DNA from: Chitinophagales bacterium
GTDB lineage: Bacteria; Bacteroidota; Bacteroidia; Chitinophagales; JADIYW01
Assembly (NCBI GenBank): GCA_020636545.1
Contig: JACJXS010000008.1
Span: forward strand, 248,001 to 312,000
Length of the DNA stretch: 64,000 nucleotides
Direction of reading: 5' to 3'
The stretch's first letter is position 1. The number at the start of each line of letters is the position of its first letter. A program made the position numbers and the translations under genes. The notes under the pieces were generated by a model. The model searched no databases and was not told the DNA's origin. It worked only from the letters and a program-made list of their open reading frames with translations. Positions 8,424 through 17,808 of the stretch are shown here, piece by piece.

Positions 8424-11400
8424 TTAGATAAGCACTGCACTTACGATATCTTGCAATATTTTTTCAGCACTATTCATTGTATGGATATTCTCGTAAGTAA
8501 GAATTAAATTATTGCCATTTTGTTTGAGTATGCAACGTTTTTTGCCTTCTTGAATATATTGCATTACTTTTCCAAAATTACCGCTTTCGTAATAAGGAGA
8601 ATTTGGATTGTCTAAAAAATAACATCGTAGTTTATTGCCTTTAAGAATAATACGTTCAAAACCTATCTTTTTAGCTAACCATCTTATTCGCAACCCATCA
8701 AATAGTTCATTGACTTCCTTAGGTATTTTCCCAAATCTATCATTTAAGTTTTGTGTAAAAGTAGTAAGCTCAGCTTCATTGCTTATTTCATCAAGTTGTG
8801 TGTAAATTCTTAATCTTTCTTCAGTATTTTGTATGTAATTATTTGGAATCAACATCTCCAAATCGGTATCAATACTGCAATCTCTTACAAATTCAGTTTG
8901 TGCTTCAATTTGTTCCTTAAATACTTCTTTAAATTCTGTATGTTTTAATTCTGTAATGGCTTCGTCTAATATTTTATGATACATTTCAAATCCAATATCT
9001 GTAATGAAACCACTTTGTTCGCCACCTAATAAATTTCCTGCCCCACGAATATCCATATCTCGAAGAGCAATTTGAAAACCTGAACCTAAATCTGAAAATT
9101 CTTCTAATGTTTGTAAACGTTTTTTCGCTTCTGATGTTAATGAACTTTTTGGCGGTGCTAATAAATAACAAAAGGCTTTTTTGTTGCCACGACCCACACG
9201 ACCACGCAATTGGTGTAAATCACTTAACCCAAAATTTTGAGCATCATTGATGATGATTGTATTGGCATTTGGGATATCTAAACCCGATTCAACAATATTA
9301 GTAGAAAGCAAAACATCAAATTCTCCATTGATAAATTCCAACATAATTTCCTCTAATTTGTCGCCTTCCATTTGTCCGTGAGCTGCATTAATTTTTATAT
9401 CAGGCATCAATCGTTTCAATAAGATATCAATTTCATGCAAATCTTTTACTCGATTGTGTACAAAGAATACTTGACCACCTCGATAAACTTCATATTCAAT
9501 TGCTTCTTTTAGAAATTCTACATTAAAAGTATGTACTTCAGTAGTTACAGGAATTCTATTGGGTGGCGGTGTCATAATATTAGACAAATCTCTCGCACCC
9601 ATCATAGAGAATTTTAATGTACGAGGAATTGGTGTGGCTGTCAATGTTAAGGTATCGACATTTGTTGCCATTTGTCTTAATTTTTCTTTTGCAGCTACGC
9701 CAAATTTTTGCTCTTCATCAATAACCAATAAGCCTAAATCTTTAAATTTTATTTTCTTATTAAGAAGTGCATGTGTACCAATTAAGATATCTATTTTTCC
9801 TTCTTCTAATTCTTTTAAAGTCGCAGTTTTTTCCTTAGCAGTCTTAAAACGATTGATAAAATCTACTTTTACCGGCAAATCTTCTAAACGCTTAGAAAAT
9901 GTTTTGAAATGTTGCCAAGCTAAAATAGTTGTTGGCACTAAAACAGCAACTTGTTTGCTATCGTTTACCGCTTTAAAAGCCGCACGTATTGCGACTTCTG
10001 TTTTCCCAAATCCAACATCACCACAAATCAATCTATCCATAGGATGTGGTTTTTCCATATCCTGTTTGATGTCTAATGTTGCTTTAATTTGGTCAGGTGT
10101 ATCTTCATACATAAAACTAGCTTCTAATTCATCTTGCAAGTAGGTATCAGCCTGAAAAGCAAAGCCTACTTCTACTTTTCTTTTGGCATATAAAGCAATT
10201 AGTTCTTGAGCAATATCTTTTACTTTCGCCTTAGTTTTTTGTTTGAGTGTATTCCAAATATTTGTACCTAATTTATGTACTTTTGGTATAGTGCCTTCTT
10301 TGCCAGTGTATTTTGAAATTTTGTATAATGAATTGATATTAACGTACAAGATGTCATTATCTTTATAGATAATTCGTACCATTTCTTGTTCAACGCCATT
10401 GGTATTCATAATTTGCAAACCTGAAAACTTACCAATTCCATGGTCGATATGAACCACATAATCTCCAGGATTTAAGTCTTTTAATTGCTTTATGCTTATG
10501 GCTTTGTTTCTAGTATAGCCTTGTTTGGTTTTGTATTTAAAATAACGCTCAAATATTTGATGGTCTGTATAACAAGCAATTCCTAAGTTTCTATCTACAA
10601 ATCCTTGTGCTAATGGAATATATACAGGAATGAATTTTATATCTGCATTTTTATCTTTAAAAATATGCTCAAAACGTTCAATTTGTTTGGCATTTTCAGA
10701 GAATATATAATTGCTGAATTGTTCTTTTTGATTCAGTTGTAAATCTTTTATTAATAAATCAAAATTTCTATTAAAAGAAGGCTGTGGTACTTGTAAATAA
10801 TCTATGGTAAACCATTTTTGAGTATCAGATTTTAAAAAATAATTTTGATTAGTTTTAAAAGCTAAGATATTTTTTTGTTCAATATGTCCAAAAAGTGTTT
10901 CAGGCAGAACGAATAATTGTTGTAGTGTCTTCTGTTTAAAATGATGTTCTTTAATTTTAGAATTTTCCTGTATGGCATAAAATTCGCCCAATGCACGTTC
11001 AAAATACTTTTCAATTAATTCTACAAAAATGCTTGTATCATTGAACCAAATTAAGGTTTTTTCTGGTAGATATTCAAAAATATCGGCATGTTGCTCATCT
11101 GTAAAATGCGTTTGAACATTAGGAACTATCGTCAATTCTGAAATTTTTTGAATAGAAATTTGAGTTTCTACTTCAAATGTTCGCATACTTTCTACTTCAT
11201 CATCAAATAATTCAATTCTGTATGGTTGCTCGTTTCCAAATGAAAAAATATCTATAATTCCACCTCTAATGGAAAATTCACCAGGTTCATAAACAAAATC
11301 GGTACGTTCAAAGCCATATTCAATAAGTACATCTAAAATAAAATCAACATCAACTTTTTCGCCAACTTTTAGAGCTAAAGTATTTTCTTGTAACTTTTGG

Positions 11401-11804
11401 GCATGTACAATTTTTTCGAGTAATGCTTCAGGGTATGTAACAATAATATTGCCGTCTTTTTTCTGTCTTAATAGTGCATTGAGCGTTTGTGCTCGAGTCA
11501 GAATATTATTATTGCTTAACTCTTCAAAACTATTTTGTTTACGATAAGAAGAAGGTAAATAAAGAATTTGTGTTTTTGGAAGTATATTTTGCAAATCATT
11601 CAAAATATACATAGCTTGCTCTGAATCGTCAGCAATGAAAAGATGTGTATAATCTGTTTTTTGAAATAATGCAGTCAATACAAAAGCGGGAGCGGAGCCA
11701 ATACAATGCTGCAACAAAATTTGTTTTTGAGTACTTAGATTTTGTAAAATAGAGTTGGTTCGTTCATCATCACGGAACAACTCTAAGAGATGTTGCAAAC
11801 TCAT
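8424..11804 (-). CDS. mfd: Transcription-repair coupling factor Mfd
   Basis: An 1126-residue full-length Mfd. This ATP-driven translocase removes stalled RNA polymerase from lesions and recruits UvrA. The N-terminal UvrB-homology region is followed by the RNA-polymerase-interacting domain (PGDYVVHIDHGIGKF, about residue 450). The SF2 helicase core has Walker A GDVGFGKTE near residue 598 and a DEEQ box near 697, and then TATPIPRTL and the TRG region (DIRGAGNLLGGEQSGFI). A C-terminal TRCF domain follows. UvrC is also encoded in the window (44.1 kb), but not adjacent. Confidence 0.97.
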   Translation of the reverse strand: MSLQHLLELFRDDERTNSILQNLSTQKQILLQHCIGSAPAFVLTALFQKTDYTHLFIADDSEQAMYILNDLQNILPKTQILYLPSSYRKQNSFEELSNNNILTRAQTLNALLRQKKDGNIIVTYPEALLEKIVHAQKLQENTLALKVGEKVDVDFILDVLIEYGFERTDFVYEPGEFSIRGGIIDIFSFGNEQPYRIELFDDEVESMRTFEVETQISIQKISELTIVPNVQTHFTDEQHADIFEYLPEKTLIWFNDTSIFVELIEKYFERALGEFYAIQENSKIKEHHFKQKTLQQLFVLPETLFGHIEQKNILAFKTNQNYFLKSDTQKWFTIDYLQVPQPSFNRNFDLLIKDLQLNQKEQFSNYIFSENAKQIERFEHIFKDKNADIKFIPVYIPLAQGFVDRNLGIACYTDHQIFERYFKYKTKQGYTRNKAISIKQLKDLNPGDYVVHIDHGIGKFSGLQIMNTNGVEQEMVRIIYKDNDILYVNINSLYKISKYTGKEGTIPKVHKLGTNIWNTLKQKTKAKVKDIAQELIALYAKRKVEVGFAFQADTYLQDELEASFMYEDTPDQIKATLDIKQDMEKPHPMDRLICGDVGFGKTEVAIRAAFKAVNDSKQVAVLVPTTILAWQHFKTFSKRLEDLPVKVDFINRFKTAKEKTATLKELEEGKIDILIGTHALLNKKIKFKDLGLLVIDEEQKFGVAAKEKLRQMATNVDTLTLTATPIPRTLKFSMMGARDLSNIMTPPPNRIPVTTEVHTFNVEFLKEAIEYEVYRGGQVFFVHNRVKDLHEIDILLKRLMPDIKINAAHGQMEGDKLEEIMLEFINGEFDVLLSTNIVESGLDIPNANTIIINDAQNFGLSDLHQLRGRVGRGNKKAFCYLLAPPKSSLTSEAKKRLQTLEEFSDLGSGFQIALRDMDIRGAGNLLGGEQSGFITDIGFEMYHKILDEAITELKHTEFKEVFKEQIEAQTEFVRDCSIDTDLEMLIPNNYIQNTEERLRIYTQLDEISNEAELTTFTQNLNDRFGKIPKEVNELFDGLRIRWLAKKIGFERIILKGNKLRCYFLDNPNSPYYESGNFGKVMQYIQEGKKRCILKQNGNNLILTYENIHTMNSAEKILQDIVSAVLI

Positions 11805-11892
11805 GCGAATGCAAAGATACGGAAATTTGCTCTTAGGATAATTGGTTTGATATTATAGAAAAATAAACTTCTTGAAGAATTAAAATACATAT

Positions 11893-12058
11893 TAAGACCG
11901 TTGCAAAAGTCAAATTACAAAAATATTTAAGGCTTTCATTTATTTTTACACCGCAGATATCACATTGATAATGAGGATTAAAAATAAATGAGTAACGAAG
12001 AAGATTGAAGGAATTTGGCTTGAGATTTATGAATAACGATTACCTTGCAACAGTCTTA
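11893..12058. repeat. MITE-like dispersed repeat, copy 1 (166 bp)
   Basis: A non-coding element bounded by imperfect terminal inverted repeats: TAAGACCGTTGCAA at the left, with TTGCAACAGTCTTA at the right (reverse complement TAAGACTGTTGCAA, one mismatch). A diverged second copy in the same orientation lies at 39576-39726. Over the shared interior the two are very similar (CATTGATAATGA and GAAGAAGATTGAAGGAATTT occur in both). The TA at each edge would fit TA-target insertion. It fills the gap between mfd and the first restriction-modification operon. Confidence 0.75.
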
Positions 12059-12082
12059 TATTCTAAATTGAAGAAAATTAAT

Positions 12083-12104
12083 TATATTTGTCAATAAATG
12101 ACAA
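12083..12104 (+). promoter_or_regulatory. -7 box and operator-like inverted repeat over the start of the R-M regulator gene
   Basis: A Bacteroidota -7 box TATATTTG (12083-12090) runs directly into the inverted repeat TGTCA-N5-TGACA (12089-12103), which includes the ATG at 12098. Transcription would begin near the start codon, so the message is probably leaderless. A protein bound here would block both promoter and start. The second R-M operon has the same layout at 20156-20177. Confidence 0.6.
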
Positions 12105-12424
12105 GTCTAATGAAAGAAACATTCGGAGAGTATATTAAGCGATTGAGAACCGAAAACGGTTTTACGCTTACTCAATTGGCGGCTAAATTAGATTTAGATT
12201 CTGCTAATCTTAGCAAAATAGAAAACAATAAAAGAGAATTTGATGAAAGAAGATTGACTCTCTTGTCTGAAGTTTTTGATTTGAATATTGACAAATTAAG
12301 AACTGAGTTTTTTAGTGATTTAATCGCTAAAAAAATCTATGAAAATAATTGCGATGAAGAAACTTTGATTTTAGCTGAAGAAAAAGTCGCTTACTTAAAA
12401 TCTAAAAAATCCCTATTGATATGA
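12098..12424 (+). CDS. XRE-family regulator of R-M system 1
   Basis: A 108-residue protein with an N-terminal helix-turn-helix (about residues 8-65: [28 protein letters not shown]...) and a helical C-terminal extension ending [11 protein letters not shown]. It is clearly homologous along its whole length to the 108-residue regulator at 19826-20152; both share the SDxIAxKIxE and AExKxxYLKxKK patterns. Its stop overlaps the methyltransferase start (ATGA), so the two are probably co-translated. It probably represses or tunes its own operon. An internal ATG at 12110 is an alternative start. Confidence 0.85.
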   Translation: MTSLMKETFGEYIKRLRTENGFTLTQLAAKLDLDSANLSKIENNKREFDERRLTLLSEVFDLNIDKLRTEFFSDLIAKKIYENNCDEETLILAEEKVAYLKSKKSLLI

Positions 12425-13461
12425 ATATAGTATCTTTTTTTGCAGGAGCAGGAGGTCTTGACCTTGGTTTCCAAAAGGCAGGATTTAACGTAATTTGGGC
12501 AAACGAATACGACAAAGAAATTTGGGAAACATATCAAAAAAATCATCCTCATACCATTTTAGACAAACGAAGTATAGTAAATATTCCGTCTGACGAAGTT
12601 CCAGTATGTGATGGAATAATTGGAGGACCACCTTGCCAAAGTTGGAGCGAAGCTGGTGCAATGAAAGGAATTGAAGATAAAAGAGGTCAGTTGTTTTATG
12701 ACTTTATCCGAATTTTGGAAGCCAAACAACCTAAATTTTTCTTAGCAGAGAACGTAAGTGGAATGTTATTAGATCGACATTCAGATGCATTAAAAAATAT
12801 CAAAGAATTGTTTAGAAATGCGGGTATTGGTTATGAACTTTCTTTTGAAATGGTAAACGCTTGCGATTACAATGTTCCACAAGATAGAAAACGGGTAATT
12901 TTTGTAGGTATCAGAAAAGATTTAGGTTTTACTTTTCAATTTCAACAACCAAATTTCAAAAAACTAACATTACAAGATGCTATTTTGGATTTAAAAGATA
13001 ATGTACTTCCTGCTAAAATAAACAACAAAACAAATGGAAATAGCTGTGAAATTCCCAACCATGAATATATGACTGGTGGTTTTTCTACTATTTTTATGTC
13101 AAGAAACCGTGTAAGGAGTTGGGATGAACCATCTTTCACAATTCAGGCAGGTGGTCGTCATGCTCCTATTCATCCACAAGCTCCAAAAATGAAATTTATA
13201 GAGCAAAATATTCGTGTTTTTGTTCCAGGAAAAGAAGGTTTGTATAGAAGATTAAGTGTTAGAGAATGTGCAAGAATTCAAACATTTCCAGACGATTTTA
13301 TTTTTCATTATGACAATATTTCAGCAGGTTACAAAATGATTGGTAATGCTGTTCCTGTGAATTTAGCTTACTTTCTTGCCAATAGTATTAAAGTTCAATT
13401 GCAACAAAATGAAACAAATCATCAAATTAAAAATATTAATAAAGAAGCTGTAGCCGTATGA
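12421..13461 (+). CDS. DNA cytosine-5 methyltransferase, M.NgoPII/HaeIII-like (predicted GGCC)
   Basis: A 346-residue C5-cytosine methyltransferase. Motif [18 protein letters not shown] is followed by the catalytic GGPPCQSW (Cys72), AENVSGM (motif VI), VPQDRKRV (motif VIII), the target-recognition region at about 175-260, and the C-terminal RIQTFPDDF plus [11 protein letters not shown] (motifs IX-X). The [19 protein letters not shown] stretch and the overall sequence match my memory of M.NgoPII, which modifies GGCC. Specificity is inferred, and the NgoPII-type nuclease next door supports it. The gene overlaps both neighbours by 4 bases. Confidence 0.92.
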   Translation: MNIVSFFAGAGGLDLGFQKAGFNVIWANEYDKEIWETYQKNHPHTILDKRSIVNIPSDEVPVCDGIIGGPPCQSWSEAGAMKGIEDKRGQLFYDFIRILEAKQPKFFLAENVSGMLLDRHSDALKNIKELFRNAGIGYELSFEMVNACDYNVPQDRKRVIFVGIRKDLGFTFQFQQPNFKKLTLQDAILDLKDNVLPAKINNKTNGNSCEIPNHEYMTGGFSTIFMSRNRVRSWDEPSFTIQAGGRHAPIHPQAPKMKFIEQNIRVFVPGKEGLYRRLSVRECARIQTFPDDFIFHYDNISAGYKMIGNAVPVNLAYFLANSIKVQLQQNETNHQIKNINKEAVAV

Positions 13462-14306
13462 CAAATATTTTAGAAGCCATTGTAAATATTGCTGAAAGTC
13501 CAATTTATGAAATCAGAAATCATTATTCAGGTAGAAACAGAATGAATAATGTAGGCGAAGCTTTGGAAACCTTCATCAAAGATGCTTTTGCAAACACCAT
13601 TCAGACTGAAAGTGAAACGGAAAAAATGCGAAGATACAATGAGGAATTTTCGTGGCTAGGTAATCAAAATCATCCACCCGATATTATGATAAAAGGTGGA
13701 GATGCTATCGAAGTTAAGAAAATCCAAAATGAAAATTCTGATTTGGCATTAAATAGTTCTTATCCAAAATCAACAGTTCAAGTAAACAGTACGATGATTA
13801 CTCAAGCTTGTAAAACTTGTGAGGATTGGACTGAGAAAGATTTAATTTACTGTGTTGGACATACAAATGACTACAGTATAAAATCTTTGTGGATGGTTTA
13901 TGGCAACATTTATGCAGCCAATCACAAGATATACCAAATCATCAAGCAGAAAATAACAGAAGGAATTAATGAAATTCCAAATGTTGAATTGGCTAAAACT
14001 AATGAATTAGGAAGAGTAAACCGAGTTGACCCTTTAGGAATTACAAACTTGCGTATTCGAGGAATGTGGCAAATTCAAAATCCAAGACGAGTATTTGATT
14101 ATTTGTTCGCATCTTCTGAAAGTAGATTTGAAGTTATTGCAATAATCCCAACTTCTAAATATGATGGATTCCCAACAGAAAGTAAAACAAAACTTGAAAC
14201 TTTAGAAAATTCAAACATAACCATACAAAACATACAAGTGAAAGACCCAAATAATCCTGCAAATTTAGTTGATGCAAAACTAATTAAGTTTACAATAATG
14301 GATTAG
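13458..14306 (+). CDS. Type II restriction endonuclease, NgoPII family (predicted GGCC)
   Basis: A 282-residue nuclease. The PD-(D/E)xK site is visible as PPDIM (D75) and AIEVKK (E85, K87). Around it are the NgoPII-family segments NxxGEALEx[47 protein letters not shown] and QNPRRVFDY. It is encoded directly after the methyltransferase with a 4-base overlap. The last 118 bases lie in the left copy of the 196-bp duplication made by the IS insertion, so the gene is intact. A second, orphan copy of its 3' end follows the IS at 15987-16104. Confidence 0.88.
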   Translation: MTNILEAIVNIAESPIYEIRNHYSGRNRMNNVGEALETFIKDAFANTIQTESETEKMRRYNEEFSWLGNQNHPPDIMIKGGDAIEVKKIQNENSDLALNSSYPKSTVQVNSTMITQACKTCEDWTEKDLIYCVGHTNDYSIKSLWMVYGNIYAANHKIYQIIKQKITEGINEIPNVELAKTNELGRVNRVDPLGITNLRIRGMWQIQNPRRVFDYLFASSESRFEVIAIIPTSKYDGFPTESKTKLETLENSNITIQNIQVKDPNNPANLVDAKLIKFTIMD

Positions 14307-14384
14307 TGTAGAATTATGATTTTGGTATTTTAAAGCAATAGAATGTTTATATTAAAACTCATTCAATAATCTTTAAATCTTCCT
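14189..14384. repeat. 196-bp direct repeat flanking the IS, left copy
   Basis: This block is repeated right after the IS at 15987-16182. The two copies have the same length and differ by one base (GGTATTTT here, GGTAATTT on the right). It contains the last 118 bases of the NgoPII-like nuclease gene, the short intergenic region, and a duplicate of the last 26 bases of the minus-strand NUC1 nuclease gene. The block abuts the IS ends exactly, as a target-site duplication does. IS1634 of Mycoplasma mycoides is known for very long, variable target duplications. Confidence 0.93.
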
Positions 14385-15986
14385 CCTGACTTGTCCCACT
14401 TTAATTTAGTGCGGTTATAATTCATTGATATTCAGTATATATTCTTATTTTTATACAAAAAATACCGCACTAAGGATTATTATAATATGAAAATAAGAGT
14501 AGTTCAGACCGCATCAAAAGCCAAAGCAGTACAGGTTATCCGCTACCAAAACAATAAAAGAGTAGTAATGCGGCATATTGGCTCTGCCCATTCCGAAACA
14601 GCACTAAACGATTTGTTGCTTTTGGCTGAAGAATGGATTAGGGATTATCGCTTACAACTTTCTATTTTTCCTGATGAAAACCCAAACCAATTATTACATC
14701 TTAACTATAGTAAATTCGTAGGAATTAAATACCGTTTTTTCTATCAACAAATTGAGTCATTGCAACAGCAGGTAGGTTTTGATATACTTCCTATTTTACT
14801 TCGTGATTTGGCAACTATAAGACTATTTGAACCAGCATCAAAACTTCGTTCTATAGACTTGATGGCACAATATTTTGGTATCCACCATAGTCGTAAAACT
14901 TACTACAAAATTGCACCTGAATGTATTCAGCTTAAAGACGTTGTAGAGCAGAAGGTATTAAACTTTGCAAAAGCCCATTACTCATTTAATTACGACCTTT
15001 TGTTTTACGATGTAACGACTTTATACTTTGAAACATTTGAAGAAGATGAACTGCGTAAGAATGGATTTTCCAAAGACAATAAATCTCAACAACCACAAAT
15101 ACTAATTGCCCTTATGGTCAGCAAAGAAGGCTTTCCAATTGCCTATGAGGTCTTTTCTGGTAACACCTTTGAGGGGCATACTTTTATACCTGTTATCAAA
15201 GGTTTTATTCGTAAGAATGAGGTAAAAAGTTTTCCCGTTGTTGCCGATGCAGCCATGATAAGTACCGAAAATGTAAATCAGCTCAATGCAAATAATATCA
15301 ACTACATCGTAGGAGCAAGATTAGGAAATATATCTGCTGATTTATTGAAAATTATTGATGAGAAAATTTGTAGAGAAGACGGCAAAAACATCAGGATTAA
15401 AACAGAAAACGGAGACTTGATTTGCAGCTTTTCGACAGTAAGATATCGCAAGGATAAATATGAAATGGAAAAGCAAATCGAAAAAGCTAATCAGGTAATA
15501 GAAAAACCTTCAAAAGCTAAACGCCTCAAATTTACTAAAACAGAAGGAACAAAAGTATCCCTAAATGAAGCATTAATTGAAAAAGCCACAAAGTTATTTG
15601 GTATTAAAGGATATTACACAAATTTAAAAAGCACAATAGTTGACAATGCCACAATTATTGAAAGGTATCACCAACTCTATAAGATTGAACAAGCCTTTCG
15701 CATCTCCAAAAGCGATTTGCAAACCCACCCTATCTTCCATTTTAAAGAGCAACCCATCAAGCTTCACATCTTAGTCTGTTTTATAGCTTTAGTGATAGCT
15801 AAGCATATTGAACTTAAAACTGGGGTTTCTATCCGCAAGTTTATAGATGAGGCAAAAAAAGTAGTTGATGGCGAAATTCTAAATCAAATTACCAATAAAG
15901 TGGTTACTGTAAAAGCAAAGCCAACTGATAAAATGGAGGAAAATATCGCAAAATTATTCGCACCGCACTAAATGGGACAAGTCAGG
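14385..15986 (+). mobile_element. IS1634-family insertion sequence (1602 bp)
   Basis: A complete element bounded by inverted repeats. The left end (14385-14414) begins CCTGACTTGTCCCA and ends TTTAGTGCGG. The right end (15963-15986) is its inverse and lacks 6 bases of the left repeat. One transposase gene fills most of the element. The exact edges are fixed by the 196-bp direct repeats on both sides. It lies between two convergent nuclease genes, and both remain complete. Confidence 0.95.
14487..15971 (+). CDS. IS1634-family DDE transposase
   Basis: A 494-residue transposase. The N-terminal segment (KAKAVQVIRYQNNKRVVMRHIGSA) is the typical opening of the family. Candidate catalytic residues are D175 (LLFYDVTTLYFE), D254 (VVADAAMIS) and E401 (YKIEQAFRISKSDL). 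The late LHILVCFIALVIAKHIE helix is also characteristic. No frameshift or stop is present, so the element looks potentially active. The stop codon lies inside the right inverted repeat. Confidence 0.93.
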   Translation: MKIRVVQTASKAKAVQVIRYQNNKRVVMRHIGSAHSETALNDLLLLAEEWIRDYRLQLSIFPDENPNQLLHLNYSKFVGIKYRFFYQQIESLQQQVGFDILPILLRDLATIRLFEPASKLRSIDLMAQYFGIHHSRKTYYKIAPECIQLKDVVEQKVLNFAKAHYSFNYDLLFYDVTTLYFETFEEDELRKNGFSKDNKSQQPQILIALMVSKEGFPIAYEVFSGNTFEGHTFIPVIKGFIRKNEVKSFPVVADAAMISTENVNQLNANNINYIVGARLGNISADLLKIIDEKICREDGKNIRIKTENGDLICSFSTVRYRKDKYEMEKQIEKANQVIEKPSKAKRLKFTKTEGTKVSLNEALIEKATKLFGIKGYYTNLKSTIVDNATIIERYHQLYKIEQAFRISKSDLQTHPIFHFKEQPIKLHILVCFIALVIAKHIELKTGVSIRKFIDEAKKVVDGEILNQITNKVVTVKAKPTDKMEENIAKLFAPH

Positions 15987-16182
15987 AAAACTTGAAACTT
16001 TAGAAAATTCAAACATAACCATACAAAACATACAAGTGAAAGACCCAAATAATCCTGCAAATTTAGTTGATGCAAAACTAATTAAGTTTACAATAATGGA
16101 TTAGTGTAGAATTATGATTTTGGTAATTTAAAGCAATAGAATGTTTATATTAAAACTCATTCAATAATCTTTAAATCTTCCT
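15987..16182. repeat. 196-bp direct repeat flanking the IS, right copy
   Basis: Right copy of the target duplication. It carries an orphan fragment of the NgoPII-like nuclease 3' end (stop at 16102-16104) and the true 3' end of the NUC1 nuclease gene (16157-16182). One substitution separates it from the left copy, so the insertion is fairly recent. Confidence 0.93.
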
Positions 16183-17335
16183 TTTTGTTTAGCGTAATTT
16201 GAGGAACACCTTTGTATTGTGTTACCTTTCCAAATATGCAGATTTCTTTATCTTGTAATGTGTTTTCTGGTTTATAACCAAGAAAACTTCTAATTTCTTG
16301 TGGAATGAGTACAGTAAAAATTTGGTTTGGAAATGCTTTGTCTATATTCAAATAGGTAGGATTGGTTTTATTGTTTTCTACAAATTTTGTACTTGCCACC
16401 TTGCCACAAATAGTACAATATTTACCAATATTTTCTTGTGCTTGGTAGGCATTCAATTTACCTTTTCCGTAATCTTTTTTATTGAGTGTTTCTGTATATT
16501 TCTGATGATTTGGATTCCAAGCATAAATATCTTTTTCTTTTTCAATTTTAGATTCAATTTTATCTTCTAATATTGGCAAGAAATCTAGCTCAGTTAAACT
16601 TTCAATACTATCAACAGAAACAATATATTTATCTATATCATAAATGATATTTTTGTTGGGCATCAAGAATGCTATAGCTTTAGGTTGTTTTAAATCATAA
16701 AGTATTTTATAGAAATATTTTGGAATGGAAACACTATATGTTCCTTGAGGTATTTGTGCTAACTTTTGATTCAATACAACACCAGTTACGACATAAATTT
16801 CATCAGCATCAATGGCAAATTCTCTTACTTGAGTTTCCAATTTTGCCCATGCTCCACGATTGAAATCTTTGTTCTGTGTTGCAATATTGGTATAATAAAA
16901 GGACTCTCGCATGGCTTCTTTATTCCATCGAAAATCTGCGGCAGGAGCTAAATGTCCACGGTCGTAACCACTTCCCCAAAAGTCTGTACTATCAGCAGTA
17001 TTTAGATACAGACTATCTAAAATAAAACCATCGTTTCGGGTATAACTTCCGTATAATACATCTTTAGGCACAATATGTGAAACCCAATAAGGTTGCTTAT
17101 GTGTACTGGAATATGCGGCATAAAAACCTTTATGTTTAATAAGAATGGCATCTTTTGGTACTGTGTGCGTTGTTAAGGAATCTAGTTTTTTAGAGATGTA
17201 CTCTAATTTTTCATTTTCTAAATCATATAAAACTTGAAAGGGACTAGGAGATTTTGGTTTATATTGAGTTTGAGCAATTGAAATAAAATGCAACACAAAT
17301 AAGCAAAATAGAACAGTAGTTTTTCTAATAGACAT
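16157..17335 (-). CDS. Secreted NUC1-type DNA/RNA non-specific endonuclease with C-terminal OB-like domain
   Basis: A 392-residue protein. A signal peptide (residues 1-21, ending SIAQ) precedes a beta-beta-alpha-metal nuclease domain with the DRGHLAPAAD motif (D125-H128) and the downstream TNIATQNKDFNRGAW segment that holds the Mg-binding Asn. The C-terminal 90 residues (about 302-392: YCTICGKV, TYLNIDKAFPNQIFTVLI, ICIFGKVTQYKGVPQITL) look like an OB-fold domain, as in nucleic-acid-binding modules. It probably degrades extracellular or periplasmic nucleic acid. Its last 26 bases lie in the duplicated block but the gene is complete. Confidence 0.85.
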   Translation of the reverse strand: MSIRKTTVLFCLFVLHFISIAQTQYKPKSPSPFQVLYDLENEKLEYISKKLDSLTTHTVPKDAILIKHKGFYAAYSSTHKQPYWVSHIVPKDVLYGSYTRNDGFILDSLYLNTADSTDFWGSGYDRGHLAPAADFRWNKEAMRESFYYTNIATQNKDFNRGAWAKLETQVREFAIDADEIYVVTGVVLNQKLAQIPQGTYSVSIPKYFYKILYDLKQPKAIAFLMPNKNIIYDIDKYIVSVDSIESLTELDFLPILEDKIESKIEKEKDIYAWNPNHQKYTETLNKKDYGKGKLNAYQAQENIGKYCTICGKVASTKFVENNKTNPTYLNIDKAFPNQIFTVLIPQEIRSFLGYKPENTLQDKEICIFGKVTQYKGVPQITLNKKEDLKIIE

Positions 17336-17549
17336 AATTATAAAAGTACAAAATTTATTCCAATCTAATTTTGAGGATAATTTTAGCCTTCCTTAAGGTA
17401 ACGAATTTATATTTAAACTTTTATTCTGAGTCCTGACATTCAAATTTATTCAAAACTATTTTTCGAACTACGAACTAGCCAGTATTGAGGTTCGATTTTG
17501 TTAGGCGTTTGATTATAGAGTTTTATTTTTTTAATATTTTGTACTTTAT

Positions 17550-17580
17550 GTAGACAATCATCCGTTGTATAATTGTCTAC
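17550..17580. promoter_or_regulatory. Palindromic candidate C-box upstream of the small XRE gene
   Basis: A perfect 9-bp inverted repeat, GTAGACAAT ... ATTGTCTAC, with a 13-base spacer and half-sites about two helical turns apart. It ends 19 bases before the ATG at 17600. The position and symmetry fit an autoregulatory operator bound by a controller (C) protein dimer or pair of dimers. Confidence 0.6.
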
Positions 17581-17599
17581 ATATCACAATCTTTACACA

Positions 17600-17806
17600 A
17601 TGGATATTAAGAAAAAATTTGGGGAAAAGGTTAAGTTGTTACGAACTAAAAAAGGTTGGTCACAAGAAAAGTTAGCATTGTCAGCAGATTTAGACCGTAC
17701 ATATATTCCAAGTATAGAAAAAGGGGAAAGAAATGTTTCTATTTCTGTGATTGAAAAAATCGCAAAAGCATTTAAAGTAAGTATTAGTGAATTATTTAAA
17801 GATTGA
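17600..17806 (+). CDS. Small XRE regulator, probable controller (C) protein of R-M system 2
   Basis: A 68-residue protein that is almost only a helix-turn-helix domain (KVKLLRTKKGWSQEKLALSADLDRTYIPSIEKGERN, then VIEKIAKAFKVSISELF). The length and the RTYIPSIEKGERN recognition segment are typical of C proteins that time restriction-enzyme expression. The ATG at 17600 is preferred over the TTG at 17573, which lies inside the palindrome. Its TGA stop lies 2 bases before the ATG of the putative restriction gene, the usual C-R arrangement. Confidence 0.82.
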   Translation: MDIKKKFGEKVKLLRTKKGWSQEKLALSADLDRTYIPSIEKGERNVSISVIEKIAKAFKVSISELFKD

Positions 17807-17808
17807 TT

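Noticed and set aside
9559..10143. A 194-codon open frame on the plus strand
   Set aside because: It lies fully inside mfd on the other strand, shows no family features, and the mfd frame is continuous and conserved.
15987..16104. A separate gene fragment downstream of the IS resembling the end of the NgoPII-like nuclease
   Set aside because: It is part of the 196-bp target duplication, not a second nuclease gene.
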